Assembly (NCBI RefSeq): GCF_003076455.1
Contig: NZ_CP020918.1
Coordinates: forward strand, 1-64,000
Origin: Flavobacterium faecale
GTDB taxonomy: Bacteria > Bacteroidota > Bacteroidia > Flavobacteriales > Flavobacteriaceae
DNA: 64,000 bases
Reading direction: 5' to 3'
The position numbers and the translations under genes were made by a program. Position 1 is the first letter of the stretch; every line of letters begins with the position of its first letter. Shown one piece after another: positions 8,339-17,296 of this stretch. A model generated the notes under the pieces. The model saw nothing but the letters and a program-made list of their open reading frames with translations, did no database searches and was not told the origin of the DNA.

Positions 8339-9739
8339 CTAAATTATTATTCGAATAACTTCGCCATTTTTATTAACCATCTCTATTCGGATGCTTTGGC
8401 TTTCATCTTTTTTACTTAACATTTTTGAAACCGTCTCTACATTGGTTGCTTTGACGTTATCGATGCTCAAAATAATATTTCCTTGCAATTCAGAACTGTA
8501 TTGAGCCAAATTTTCATTATTGATGGCTCTAATCTTTACACCGTAATCCAATTTGAATTTCTTTTTATCTGCTGCATCAATATTTTCGAGCTCAATACCT
8601 TTGAATTCGGTTGAGAAAAACTCGTTTTTACTCAAAGTAACAGCGGCTGTTTTTGATTTTCCTTCTCTCAGGTATGTTACCACCACTTTGTCATTAGGAC
8701 GTTTGGTATTGATAAAACCGGACAAATCGGCAAAAGTAGCAATGTTTTGATTATCAAGTTTTACTATAATATCCCCTTTTTGCAAACCAGATTTTTCAGC
8801 TCCAGAATTTTTAGATACTTTATTGATATAAAAACCTTCTGTTTGTGACACACCTAATTCTTTGGATGCCATTGCGTTTAACTCACCACCTTCAACACCT
8901 AGAATTCCACGTTGTACATTACCATATTCCATGATATCCTCAACAATTTTTCGTGTTACATTAGACGGTACCGCAAACGAATAACCAACATACGAACCCG
9001 TCATAGACGAAATCATGGTGTTGATTCCTACTAAGTTTCCTTGCGTATCTACTAGAGCTCCACCACTATTTCCTGGATTTACCGCAGCATCTGTTTGAAT
9101 GAAAGATTGAATACCGTTATCTCCCAAATTTCTAGCTTTGGCTGAAACGATACCTGCCGTTACAGTTGAAGTCAAATTATAAGGATTACCTACTGCCAAA
9201 ACCCACTCCCCTACTTTTACATTATCTGAATCACCGAAGGCAGTGTAGGGTAATTTTTCTTTAGCATCAATTTTAAGCAACGCGATATCCATTTTTGAAT
9301 CGGTTCCTATTAATTTAGCTTTGTATGATTTTTTGTTATTTAGTGTGATCTCAATTTCTGAAGCATCTTTAATCACGTGATTATTGGTCACGATATAACC
9401 ATCCTCAGAGATAATCACACCCGAACCAGTCCCTACTTGCTCCTGTGATTGACCGCCTTGGTACCCATAAAAATACTCCAACATCGGGTTGGAAACCGTT
9501 CTTCGAGAAACATTCTTAACGTGCACCACTGAATGCACTGTTTTCTCTGCCGCTTCAGTAAAATCCAAAACATTAGATGACAAACCTACATTTCGATTAT
9601 AAGAAGTAGATGCCAAAGTTGTAACTGGTTTTTTATCTAAAGAAAAAGGAGCGTCGCTATCAAAAAATAATTTGTAAGCTCCCAATGTAGTAGCTCCACT
9701 CATCAGTGAAACTATAAAAAGCTGTGAAATTTTGTTCAT
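8339..9739 (-). CDS. htrA: HtrA/DegP-type periplasmic serine protease
   Basis: A periplasmic protease/chaperone that removes misfolded envelope proteins. The N-terminal hydrophobic segment (about 5-26) is a signal peptide or anchor. The trypsin-like domain has His121 in TNNHVIKD, Asp151 in KMDIALLKI and Ser225 in NPGNSGGALV. Two PDZ domains follow (about 270-360 and 385-466); the first contains GLQKGDIIVKLDNQNI, while the second is divergent. The 466-aa length is typical. It is transcribed alone, divergently from dapF, and ends in a strong terminator. Confidence 0.95.
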   Translation of the reverse strand: MNKISQLFIVSLMSGATTLGAYKLFFDSDAPFSLDKKPVTTLASTSYNRNVGLSSNVLDFTEAAEKTVHSVVHVKNVSRRTVSNPMLEYFYGYQGGQSQEQVGTGSGVIISEDGYIVTNNHVIKDASEIEITLNNKKSYKAKLIGTDSKMDIALLKIDAKEKLPYTAFGDSDNVKVGEWVLAVGNPYNLTSTVTAGIVSAKARNLGDNGIQSFIQTDAAVNPGNSGGALVDTQGNLVGINTMISSMTGSYVGYSFAVPSNVTRKIVEDIMEYGNVQRGILGVEGGELNAMASKELGVSQTEGFYINKVSKNSGAEKSGLQKGDIIVKLDNQNIATFADLSGFINTKRPNDKVVVTYLREGKSKTAAVTLSKNEFFSTEFKGIELENIDAADKKKFKLDYGVKIRAINNENLAQYSSELQGNIILSIDNVKATNVETVSKMLSKKDESQSIRIEMVNKNGEVIRIII

Positions 9740-9950
9740 ATCTGTTATTATTACATTAATTGTACTGTAAATTTAACACCTTTATCTAATATTAAAAAAT
9801 ACTTTAACGCTCTTTAACTCCCGTTAACTTTTCATTAATAACAGAATTTTTATCAAAATCGCCCCTTATTCATTTCCTTTTTTTTCACAAATCGTGCGTA
9901 AAAAAGCAGAACTCTTTGGTTCAAATTAATGTTTACAGATACATAATGTG

Positions 9951-9958
9951 TATTTTTG
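9951..9958 (+). promoter_or_regulatory. -7 element of the dapF promoter
   Basis: TATTTTTG is an exact TAnnTTTG lying 22 bp before the dapF ATG at 9981. It falls inside the upstream extension of the reading frame and so argues against an earlier start at 9948. Confidence 0.55.
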
Positions 9959-9980
9959 TATTTGTAAAAAGAAATTAAAA

Positions 9981-10763
9981 ATGCAAGTAGAATTTTATAA
10001 ATACCAAGGAACAGGAAATGATTTTGTGATGATTGATAATCGCAATGAAACTTTTCCGAAGAATGACATTAAAACCATAGCACATTTGTGCGACAGACGC
10101 TTCGGAATTGGAGGTGACGGATTAATCTTGCTCGAAAATGATCCTGAAGCTAATTTCAAAATGGTGTACTACAACTCAGACGGAAATCAAAGCACTATGT
10201 GCGGGAATGGTGGTCGTTGCTTGGTTGCCTTCGCTAAAAAAATGAATGTTATAGACAATACGGCAACCTTTAACGCTATTGATGGTTTGCATCATGCGAG
10301 CATAAGCCCAGAAGGAATTGTATCGTTACAAATGATTGATGTTGACCAAATAAACAGTACAGCTGACTACTCCTTCCTGAATACGGGATCACCGCATCAT
10401 GTACAATTGGTAAATGATTTGAAAAATTATAATGTAAAAGATAATGGTGCTGCTTTGCGCTACGGTACATTATATGGTCAAGAAGGTAGTAATATTAACT
10501 TTGTTTCAAAAATAGACAACACTACTTTCTCTTTACGAACATACGAAAGAGGTGTTGAAGATGAAACGTTGGCTTGTGGAACTGGCGCCACAGCGGTTGC
10601 AATCGCTATGAACGCTACAGGTCAAACTACTGCTACAGCAATGACGATTAATGTCGAAGGCGGAAAACTAGCTGTTTCTTTTGACAAACAAGGCAACAAC
10701 TACACAAATGTATTTTTAATTGGCCCAGCTGAATTTGTATTTGGCGGTACTGTGACCATTTAA
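9981..10763 (+). CDS. dapF: Diaminopimelate epimerase
   Basis: Interconverts LL- and meso-diaminopimelate for peptidoglycan and lysine synthesis. I start at ATG 9981 (MQVEFYKYQGTGNDF) because the family begins there and a promoter box overlaps the extra upstream codons. The two catalytic cysteines are visible in NQSTMCGNGGRC and ETLACGTGATAV. The 260-aa product fits the family. The acetyltransferase and mltG follow closely, so the three probably form an operon. Identification is secure. Confidence 0.96.
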   Translation: MQVEFYKYQGTGNDFVMIDNRNETFPKNDIKTIAHLCDRRFGIGGDGLILLENDPEANFKMVYYNSDGNQSTMCGNGGRCLVAFAKKMNVIDNTATFNAIDGLHHASISPEGIVSLQMIDVDQINSTADYSFLNTGSPHHVQLVNDLKNYNVKDNGAALRYGTLYGQEGSNINFVSKIDNTTFSLRTYERGVEDETLACGTGATAVAIAMNATGQTTATAMTINVEGGKLAVSFDKQGNNYTNVFLIGPAEFVFGGTVTI

Positions 10764-10772
10764 TTTTCGGAA

Positions 10773-11318
10773 ATGATCACTCTAAAAGGAAAAAATATCT
10801 ACCTACGCGCACTTGAGCCCAATGATTTGGAATTCATCTATGCCATGGAAAATGATGAAACAATCTGGGAAGTAAGCAATACACAAACGCCCTATAGCAG
10901 ATTTTTGATACGTCAATATCTAGAGAACGCGCAACAAGACATCTATGAAGCCAAACAATTGCGAATGGCTATTTGTAAGGACGAAGACTTTCCTGCTGTT
11001 GGTTTAATAGACTTATTTGATTTTGATCCAAAAAACAATAAAGCAGGCATTGGAATTGTAATTCAAGGACTTAGCAATCGCAATAAAAACATAGGATCTG
11101 AAGCTTTAACACTTTTAATCAACTATTCCTTTCAACACCTCAACTTGCACCAATTGTATGCAAATATTAGTGAAGAAAACGAAGCTAGTAAAGGTCTTTT
11201 TACTAAATTTGGCTTTGAATGTATTGGAGTAAAAAAAGACTGGATCCTTATAAATGGTGTTTATAAAGACGAAGGGATTTACCAATTACTAAATAAAAAC
11301 GTCAACGAACTGACGTAA
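10773..11318 (+). CDS. GNAT-family N-acetyltransferase (RimJ/RimL type)
   Basis: The N-terminus reads LKGKNIYLRALEPNDLEFIY, typical of RimJ/RimL-like acetyltransferases. The acetyl-CoA region (KAGIGIVIQ to NIGSEALTLLINYSF, about 89-130) is followed by the helix LHQLYANISEENEASKGLFTKFGF. At 181 aa it is one GNAT domain. The acceptor could be a ribosomal protein, polyamine or small amine and cannot be told from sequence. It lies 9 bp after dapF and 22 bp before mltG. Confidence 0.88.
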   Translation: MITLKGKNIYLRALEPNDLEFIYAMENDETIWEVSNTQTPYSRFLIRQYLENAQQDIYEAKQLRMAICKDEDFPAVGLIDLFDFDPKNNKAGIGIVIQGLSNRNKNIGSEALTLLINYSFQHLNLHQLYANISEENEASKGLFTKFGFECIGVKKDWILINGVYKDEGIYQLLNKNVNELT

Positions 11319-11340
11319 GTTCATTTAAAAAAATTAGACT

Positions 11341-12381
11341 TTGAATTTAAAGAAAATTATTTCGATCGCAGCCATAGTGGTGATCTCAGCACTACTTATA
11401 TATGGTTTTGTAATAGTACAGCAAGTTTTTGCAAAAAACACTAAGTTCTCAGAAAAAGAAGTATACGTACACATTCCTACCGATGCAAATTATGAAACGG
11501 CAAAAGCCATTATAGCTCCTTATGTAGAAGATATGGACCGTTTTGAAATGGTGGCAAGTAAACGTAATTATCCGCAAAATGTTAAATCAGGTCGCTTTTT
11601 ATTCACAAACGGAATGAATAGTTATGAATTGGTAAAAACATTGCGCAGTAACGTTCCAGTAAAATTGGCGTTCAACAATCAAGAGCGTTTAGAAAATTTT
11701 GCAGGAAGAATTAGTTCTCAAATTGAAGCAGATAGTATTTCATTATTAAAAGTCATCAAGGATTCTGTATTCATGAAAGAAAATGGCTTTAATGAAGAAA
11801 CAGTTTTTGCTATGTTTATTCCAAATACTTATGAAATTTATTGGGACACATCTGCTCTAAAATTTAGAGACAAGATGATCAAAGAATACCGAAAGTTTTG
11901 GACAGATGAACGCATTGCAAAAGCGAAAGAACAAGGATTAACTCCAGTTGAAGCAACAATTTTAGCATCAATTGTTCACAAAGAATCGGTAAAGAAAGAT
12001 GAAAGACCTCGTATTGCAGGTGTATACCTCAACCGATTGCGCATTGGAATGCCACTACAAGCAGATCCAACTGTAATTTATGCGGTAAAAAAGAAGGACA
12101 ATGATTTTGACCAAGTGATCAAAAGAGTACTTTACAAAGATTTGACCATGAGTTCTCCTTATAACACCTATATCAATATTGGATTGCCTCCTGGACCCAT
12201 CGCAATGCCAGACATTACTGCAATGGATGCCGTTTTGAGTCCAGAAAAAAATGACTTCATCTATTTCTGTGCTAGTACAGAACGATTTGGTTACCATGAA
12301 TTTGCTGCCACTTATGAAGAACACACCAAAAACGCCAAAAAATATGCAGATTGGATCAATAAGCAAGGTGTAAAAAGATAA
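11341..12381 (+). CDS. mltG: Endolytic transglycosylase MltG (YceG family)
   Basis: Cleaves nascent glycan strands in the inner membrane to terminate peptidoglycan polymerisation. There is one N-terminal membrane segment (about 6-28), a LysM-like region, then the YceG catalytic domain with Glu215 in ASIVHKESVKKDE. GVYLNRLRIGMPLQADPTV and PYNTYINIGLPPGPI are both diagnostic. The 346-aa length is normal. It starts with TTG; no ATG lies before the membrane segment. The DUF2279 gene begins 2 bp downstream, also with TTG. Confidence 0.94.
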   Translation: MNLKKIISIAAIVVISALLIYGFVIVQQVFAKNTKFSEKEVYVHIPTDANYETAKAIIAPYVEDMDRFEMVASKRNYPQNVKSGRFLFTNGMNSYELVKTLRSNVPVKLAFNNQERLENFAGRISSQIEADSISLLKVIKDSVFMKENGFNEETVFAMFIPNTYEIYWDTSALKFRDKMIKEYRKFWTDERIAKAKEQGLTPVEATILASIVHKESVKKDERPRIAGVYLNRLRIGMPLQADPTVIYAVKKKDNDFDQVIKRVLYKDLTMSSPYNTYINIGLPPGPIAMPDITAMDAVLSPEKNDFIYFCASTERFGYHEFAATYEEHTKNAKKYADWINKQGVKR

Positions 12382-12383
12382 TT

Positions 12384-13304
12384 TTGAATAGCATAAAAAT
12401 ATATTTCTGTTTTGTTTGTATGGGATTAGCAATGGCTTCTTCCTACTCACAAAACAGAATTTCTAGTTTTCTAACACCAGCAGACACACTTAACAGCAAA
12501 AGAAAGAACACTGTAATACTAACAGAAGCCATCGTTATGTCCACTGCTTTGGTCGGTTTAAACCAATTGTGGTATGCCGACTATCCTCGATCTAAGTTTC
12601 ATTTTATAAATGACAATCAAGAATGGTTGCAAATGGACAAATTAGGTCACAGCTTTACATCGTATCAAATGGGTCGCCTAGGAGCCGAATTATTACACTG
12701 GAGTGGCGCAAGTAAAAAACAACAACTACTATACGGTTCTGGATTAGGATTTACTTTTTTGACCGCTGTAGAGGTACTTGACGGTTTCTCTAGCGAATGG
12801 GGTGCCTCGATGGGTGATGTAATTGCAAATGCTTCAGGAACGGCATTATACGTTTCCCAAGAGTTATTATGGAACGAACAACGTATTATTCCGAAATTTT
12901 CTTTTCAAAAATCACCTTATGCAGCCCAACGACCAACTATTTTAGGAAGTACTTTTAGTGAGCAATTATTGAAAGATTATAACGGACAAACCTATTGGCT
13001 TTCGGTTAATATCCATTCGTTTGCAAAAACTACCAAAATACCCAAATGGATTAATCTCGCTTTTGGACTTGGGGCCGATGGAATGATTAGTGGAAAAACA
13101 GAAATTCCCTACGGTTATCAAGGCGAAATTTATGATCGAAAAAGACAATTTTATCTCAGTCTTGACGTTGACCTAACGAAAATCGAGACAAAATCCCACT
13201 TTTTAAAAACTTTTTTCTCCGTTTTTAATTCGATAAAAATCCCCGCACCTACTGTAGAATTAACAGCTAACGAGTCAGTTAGGTTCCATCTAATCCACTT
13301 TTAA
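12384..13304 (+). CDS. DUF2279 family protein, probable envelope protein
   Basis: 306 aa with an N-terminal signal-like hydrophobic segment (about 1-20, ending SSYSQ). The conserved DUF2279 block has DKLGHSFTSYQMGRLGAELLHW (from about 85), several hydrophobic segments, and VEVLDGFSSEWGASMGDVIANASG (from about 131). Its biochemical function is unknown. The start is a TTG in a TAATTTTG junction 2 bp after mltG, suggesting coupling to peptidoglycan-related genes. The C-terminal third is less conserved in appearance. Confidence 0.82.
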   Translation: MNSIKIYFCFVCMGLAMASSYSQNRISSFLTPADTLNSKRKNTVILTEAIVMSTALVGLNQLWYADYPRSKFHFINDNQEWLQMDKLGHSFTSYQMGRLGAELLHWSGASKKQQLLYGSGLGFTFLTAVEVLDGFSSEWGASMGDVIANASGTALYVSQELLWNEQRIIPKFSFQKSPYAAQRPTILGSTFSEQLLKDYNGQTYWLSVNIHSFAKTTKIPKWINLAFGLGADGMISGKTEIPYGYQGEIYDRKRQFYLSLDVDLTKIETKSHFLKTFFSVFNSIKIPAPTVELTANESVRFHLIHF

Positions 13305-13346
13305 CTAAGTTTAACAACCTGATTTACAGTTTTATAAAAATTGTTG

Positions 13347-13354
13347 TATATTTG
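13347..13354 (+). promoter_or_regulatory. -7 element upstream of the lysozyme-like gene
   Basis: TATATTTG is an exact TAnnTTTG lying 47 bp before the ATG at 13402. The -33 region (TTTACAG) is weak. Confidence 0.5.
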
Positions 13355-13401
13355 CATGCAGAAATTTCAGATGGTGACAGTCTTCTGAAGAAAAACAATT
13401 T

Positions 13402-14043
13402 ATGATAAAGAAATGGTATTTTTATACGACATTGGCGATTATAATTGCCTTTTTGAGCTCAGGTTTTAAACCTCTTAAAATGGACTCTAATCATTGGTTT
13501 TTAATAAAAAACCCAGATGGATCTCAGTACTTATATCCATCACAACAACAAGAAGATTACACCAATTTAAATATCCCTTTTACCGGAAATTTATTTATTG
13601 GTTTCAAAGAAGCAATCGGCTTCAAAGAATCGCAAGGAAAATACAAAAAAATTAATTCCTTGGGTTATTTAGGTAAATACCAATTTGGTGTTGAAACCTT
13701 AAAAACAATCGGAATCAAAAACAGCCCTAAATTTTTAAGCAGTCCAAAAATGCAAGAAAAAGCATTTATTGCTCTATTGGCAAAAAACAAATGGATATTG
13801 CGTGATGTAATTGAAAAATACGAAGGCAAAGTCGTTGGTGGTATTCAAGTTACAGAATCTGGAATTCTTGCAGCAGCTCACCTTGGTGGTGCTGGATCTG
13901 TAAAAAAGTTTTTTAGGTATAAAGGGTCTCGTTACTTGAAAGATGCTTACGGTACTTCGATAAGAAGCTACATGAAAGCTTTTGGAGGGTATGACACTTC
14001 TTTTATCATCCCGGACAATAATGCAGTAGTTAGTGCAAATTAA
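13402..14043 (+). CDS. Secreted lysozyme-like protein (SLT-type fold, putative)
   Basis: 213 aa with an N-terminal hydrophobic signal or anchor (about 5-23). The block GFKEAIGFKESQGKYKKIN then SLGYLGKYQFG (about 69-100) resembles the Glu-containing and G-YQF motifs of lytic transglycosylase/lysozyme-like domains. The later AAHLGGAGSVKKFF (about 156-169) also fits that fold. It may cleave or bind peptidoglycan, consistent with nearby mltG, but the catalytic residue is inferred. It has its own promoter box and a shared bidirectional terminator. Confidence 0.7.
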   Translation: MIKKWYFYTTLAIIIAFLSSGFKPLKMDSNHWFLIKNPDGSQYLYPSQQQEDYTNLNIPFTGNLFIGFKEAIGFKESQGKYKKINSLGYLGKYQFGVETLKTIGIKNSPKFLSSPKMQEKAFIALLAKNKWILRDVIEKYEGKVVGGIQVTESGILAAAHLGGAGSVKKFFRYKGSRYLKDAYGTSIRSYMKAFGGYDTSFIIPDNNAVVSAN

Positions 14044-14063
14044 CTAACACAAATTTCAAAATC

Positions 14064-14100
14064 AAAAAATCCGATGCAATTCAATTGCATCGGATTTTTT
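14064..14100. terminator. Bidirectional terminator between convergent genes
   Basis: The stem AAAAAATCCGATGCAA / TTGCATCGGATTTTTT has T-tracts on both strands. It serves the lysozyme-like gene (+) and mutB (-). Confidence 0.95.
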
Positions 14101-14119
14101 GATTTATAGCCTATATTCT

Positions 14120-16249
14120 TTATTTCGATAATAATGATTCGATAATCTTTATTGCAGTTTCACCAATTGGAGTACCCGGTCCAAAAATGGCAAAAACACC
14201 TTTATCAATCAAGAAATCATAATCTTGTGCCGGTATTACTCCTCCAACTACAATTTGTATGCTTGTGCAGTTTCTACCTTTTAATTCCTTAATTACTTGT
14301 GGTACTAATGTTTTATGTCCAGCAGTCATTGAAGACATCCCTAAAACATGTACATCATGTGCTATTGCTTGCTCTGCTACCTCAACAGGAGTTTGAAAAA
14401 GTGGACTAATATACACCTCAAATCCCAAATCGGCATAAGCTGTAGCCACGACCTTTGCACCTCTATCGTGACCGTCTTGACCCATTTTTGCAATCATGAT
14501 TCTTGGAGACACGCCTTTGACCGCTATAAATTTTTCGACCAAAGCCTTTGCTTGATCAAAAACAGGGTTTGCTTCTATGTGTGCGGCATACACACCCGTA
14601 ATCGATTTGACTTTGGCAACATAACGGCCAAATACTTTTTCGAGAGCCATGCTTATTTCGCCCAAAGTAGCTCTGTTTCTTGCCGCTTCAACACTTAATG
14701 CTAATAAATTTCCTGCTTCACCTTGCGCGCAAGACGTCAGTTTTGACAATGCTTCTTGTACCAAGTCTTCGTTTCGAACTGCTTTTAAATCTGCTAAGCG
14801 ATCCACTTGCTGACGCAGTACTTCTTTGTTATCGATATCTCGAATTTGAAGTTTATCTTCTTGTTCCAAACGGAATTTATTAACTCCTATAATGGTTTCC
14901 TTCTTGTCATCTATTCGTGCTTGTTTTTTTGCTGATGCTTCTTCAATACGCAATTTAGGAATTCCTTGCTCGATGGCTTTGGTCATTCCGCCTAAGGCTT
15001 CCACCTCTTCAATTAATTTCCATGCCTTTTGAACAAGCTCATCTGTCAAACTTTCTACATAATAACTTCCACCCCAAGGATCAACCGATTTGGTTACTTT
15101 GGTTTCTTCCCTCAAAAACAATTGTGTATTACGAGCTATTCGAGCAGAAAAATTGGTCGGTAGCGCAATTGCTTCATCAAGAGCATTGGTGTGCAACGAT
15201 TGTGTCCCACCAAATACTGCTGCAGCTGCCTCAACACAAGTTCGAGTAACATTGTTAAAAGGATCTTGTTCCGTTAAACTCCAACCACTCGTTTGGCAAT
15301 GCGTGCGCAAGACCATCGACTTCGGATTTTTTGGGTCAAATTGTTTCACCAGTTTTGCCCACAATAAACGCGCAGCTCGCAATTTGGCCACCTCCATAAA
15401 ATGATTCATTCCAATTGCCCAAAAGAAAGACAGATTGGGTGCAAAATCGTCAATTTTCATTCCCGTTGCTAATCCTGTTCGAATATATTCCAAACCATCA
15501 GCCAAGGTATATGCTAGCTCAATATCTGCAGTTGCTCCCGCCTCTTGCATATGATAACCTGAAATTGAAATAGAATGGAATTTCGGCATCTTATCGTTTG
15601 TATATTCAAAAATATCCGACACTATTCTCATAGAAGCTTCTGGTGGATATATATAGGTATTGCGCACCATAAACTCCTTCAAAATATCATTTTGAATGGT
15701 ACCCAAGAGTTTTTCAGGAGATACACCTTGCTCTTCTGCCGCTACAATGTAAAAAGCCATGATAGGCAAAACAGCGCCATTCATGGTCATGGATACCGAA
15801 ATTTGATCTAACGGAATTCCGTCAAACAATCGTTTCATGTCCTCAACAGAATCAATCGCGACACCTGCTTTACCCACGTCACCTGTTACACGCTCATGAT
15901 CTGAATCATAACCTCTGTGCGTAGGCAAGTCAAACGCTATGGAAAGACCTTTTTGTCCAGCTGCTAGATTTTTTTTATAGAAGTCATTACTTTCTTCTGC
16001 AGTAGAAAATCCTGCGTATTGCCGAATAGTCCACGGCTTAGAAACATACATGGTTGCATAAGGACCGCGCAAATAAGGTGGAAACCCTGCCGCAAAATCC
16101 AAATGTTCCAATGCAAGAACATCGTCTTTTGTATACTTTGATTGTAAAGAAATTCCTTCCGAAGTTACAAAAGTATCTTCGGCGGAATTTGATACTAAAT
16201 TAGAATTTGAAGTATCTAGGACTATATGTTGAATGTCTTTTCTTTTCAT
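14120..16249 (-). CDS. mutB: Methylmalonyl-CoA mutase, large (catalytic) subunit
   Basis: An adenosylcobalamin-dependent mutase converting methylmalonyl-CoA to succinyl-CoA in propionate and odd-chain catabolism (or the reverse). The 709-aa chain has the TIM-barrel substrate domain ([17 protein letters not shown] and [18 protein letters not shown] near the N-terminus). The C-terminal B12-binding domain has [20 protein letters not shown] (His ligand about residue 594). The small subunit lies upstream on the same strand but is separated by a 1.05-kb gap holding two opposite-strand ORFs. It has its own well-formed promoter (16278-16308). Confidence 0.97.
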   Translation of the reverse strand: MKRKDIQHIVLDTSNSNLVSNSAEDTFVTSEGISLQSKYTKDDVLALEHLDFAAGFPPYLRGPYATMYVSKPWTIRQYAGFSTAEESNDFYKKNLAAGQKGLSIAFDLPTHRGYDSDHERVTGDVGKAGVAIDSVEDMKRLFDGIPLDQISVSMTMNGAVLPIMAFYIVAAEEQGVSPEKLLGTIQNDILKEFMVRNTYIYPPEASMRIVSDIFEYTNDKMPKFHSISISGYHMQEAGATADIELAYTLADGLEYIRTGLATGMKIDDFAPNLSFFWAIGMNHFMEVAKLRAARLLWAKLVKQFDPKNPKSMVLRTHCQTSGWSLTEQDPFNNVTRTCVEAAAAVFGGTQSLHTNALDEAIALPTNFSARIARNTQLFLREETKVTKSVDPWGGSYYVESLTDELVQKAWKLIEEVEALGGMTKAIEQGIPKLRIEEASAKKQARIDDKKETIIGVNKFRLEQEDKLQIRDIDNKEVLRQQVDRLADLKAVRNEDLVQEALSKLTSCAQGEAGNLLALSVEAARNRATLGEISMALEKVFGRYVAKVKSITGVYAAHIEANPVFDQAKALVEKFIAVKGVSPRIMIAKMGQDGHDRGAKVVATAYADLGFEVYISPLFQTPVEVAEQAIAHDVHVLGMSSMTAGHKTLVPQVIKELKGRNCTSIQIVVGGVIPAQDYDFLIDKGVFAIFGPGTPIGETAIKIIESLLSK

Positions 16250-16277
16250 AATAGGTACAAGCTAACACTGCTATATC

Positions 16278-16308
16278 CAAAGGTATTCCTTTTAAAGTGG
16301 AAATCAAA
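16278..16308 (-). promoter_or_regulatory. Consensus Bacteroidota promoter for mutB
   Basis: On the minus strand TTTG (16305-16308), 19 bp, then TACCTTTG (16278-16285). This matches the TTTG-N19-TAnnTTTG consensus exactly. The predicted leader is about 25 nt. Confidence 0.8.
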
Positions 16309-16440
16309 TTATGATATTCAAAATTCAAACTTCAATTGTATGATATTTCAATTGGTACATTTATTATTTCAACACATTCCATAGAACCTGAGAATATTTT
16401 CAGAAATAGAAAAAATACACCTTTTTCTGAAATAAAAATA

Positions 16441-16448
16441 TAACTTTG
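16441..16448 (+). promoter_or_regulatory. -7 element for the 16508 gene
   Basis: TAACTTTG is an exact TAnnTTTG, about 60 bp before the TTG start, divergent from the mutB promoter. Confidence 0.45.
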
Positions 16449-16507
16449 TACTTTCAATAATAAATTAAAAAGGACTGTAGATAACCTATCAACCTCAAAA
16501 AAGTAAA

Positions 16508-16873
16508 TTGCAGAGAATATTTAAATATCTTTTACCACTCCTTCTAACTTTTAGTTTGATAGTGGTCGACTATGCTGAAAATTCTAGGGCAAATACAACA
16601 GCATATTGTCAGGTTTACAAGATTAATTCTAGGCTTACAACTAAAGACCGCGGTGAAGAATACTACTATCAGCTGCATTCGACTACTTACAATGACTATT
16701 CAACCATTGTCAACCAGCCTTTCTATAATGATAGGTATTGCCAACAGTCGGCCTTTATTGTTCGAAAAAGAACTTTGCTTTTTCAAACCTTCAGCGCGTT
16801 TTTGGCTGAACATACTTTTTTAAATACTTTTCATTCTTCAGGCATCATCAGGTCAATAGTGTACATAGCTTAA
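16508..16873 (+). CDS. Hypothetical small membrane or secreted protein
   Basis: I do not recognise this 121-aa product. It begins with TTG, then a basic/hydrophobic stretch (about 1-20, FKYLLPLLLTFSLIVVDYAE) like a signal peptide or anchor. A polar, tyrosine-rich middle (GEEYYYQLHSTTYNDYST, about 49-66) and a C-terminal hydrophobic patch follow. Two cysteines are present (about 34 and 78). It has a promoter box upstream and runs opposite to the flanking mutase genes. No overlapping alternative frame looks better, but coding status is moderate. Confidence 0.5.
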   Translation: MQRIFKYLLPLLLTFSLIVVDYAENSRANTTAYCQVYKINSRLTTKDRGEEYYYQLHSTTYNDYSTIVNQPFYNDRYCQQSAFIVRKRTLLFQTFSAFLAEHTFLNTFHSSGIIRSIVYIA

Positions 16874-16952
16874 TATCTCTTAAAAATTTAGAAAACTATG
16901 CTCTTAGACATAGTAACTAAACTAATTACGTACACTAATTTTACACCTGCGC

Positions 16953-17135
16953 ATGCGTACAACTGAAAAAAAACAACCTTTGGAGCAATCCAAACAACCC
17001 TTTCATTGGCTAAAAAGAAAAGCAATGATCATGATAACTGCACTAATGATTGGAATGGCAAACGGTATGAATATGGGAGAAGATATCACTCTTAAAAAAC
17101 AAAACCAAACAGAATTGCAAGATAAAAAAGACTAG
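16953..17135 (+). CDS. Hypothetical 60-aa protein
   Basis: A small basic protein with a methionine-rich hydrophobic core (about 24-40, KAMIMITALMIGMANGMNMG) and charged ends. It could be a single-pass membrane peptide. It lies 79 bp after the 121-aa ORF on the same strand and before a weak hairpin terminator. No family is recognised; its reality rests on position and composition only. Confidence 0.4.
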   Translation: MRTTEKKQPLEQSKQPFHWLKRKAMIMITALMIGMANGMNMGEDITLKKQNQTELQDKKD

Positions 17136-17172
17136 TACTATCTAATAAAAAACATCCTATTTTATCATTTTT

Positions 17173-17198
17173 AAGCACAGCGAAAGTTGTGCTTTTCT
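17173..17198 (+). terminator. Weak terminator after the small + strand genes
   Basis: AAGCACA / TGTGCTT with an 8-nt loop, followed by TTCTATTT. Confidence 0.45.
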
Positions 17199-17296
17199 AT
17201 TTAATGCTACTATTACTCACAGAGGAAAAATCGCAAAGAAACAGTAAACAATCTAGCGATAAGAAAAAAATAACACTAACTATATTTGAAAATTAA

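Noticed and set aside
9948..9980. Earlier dapF start
   Set aside because: It overlaps the promoter -7 box and extends beyond the family N-terminus.
14348..15811. Several + strand ORFs inside the methylmalonyl-CoA mutase region
   Set aside because: They are antisense frames of a strongly conserved gene and show no independent motifs or starts.
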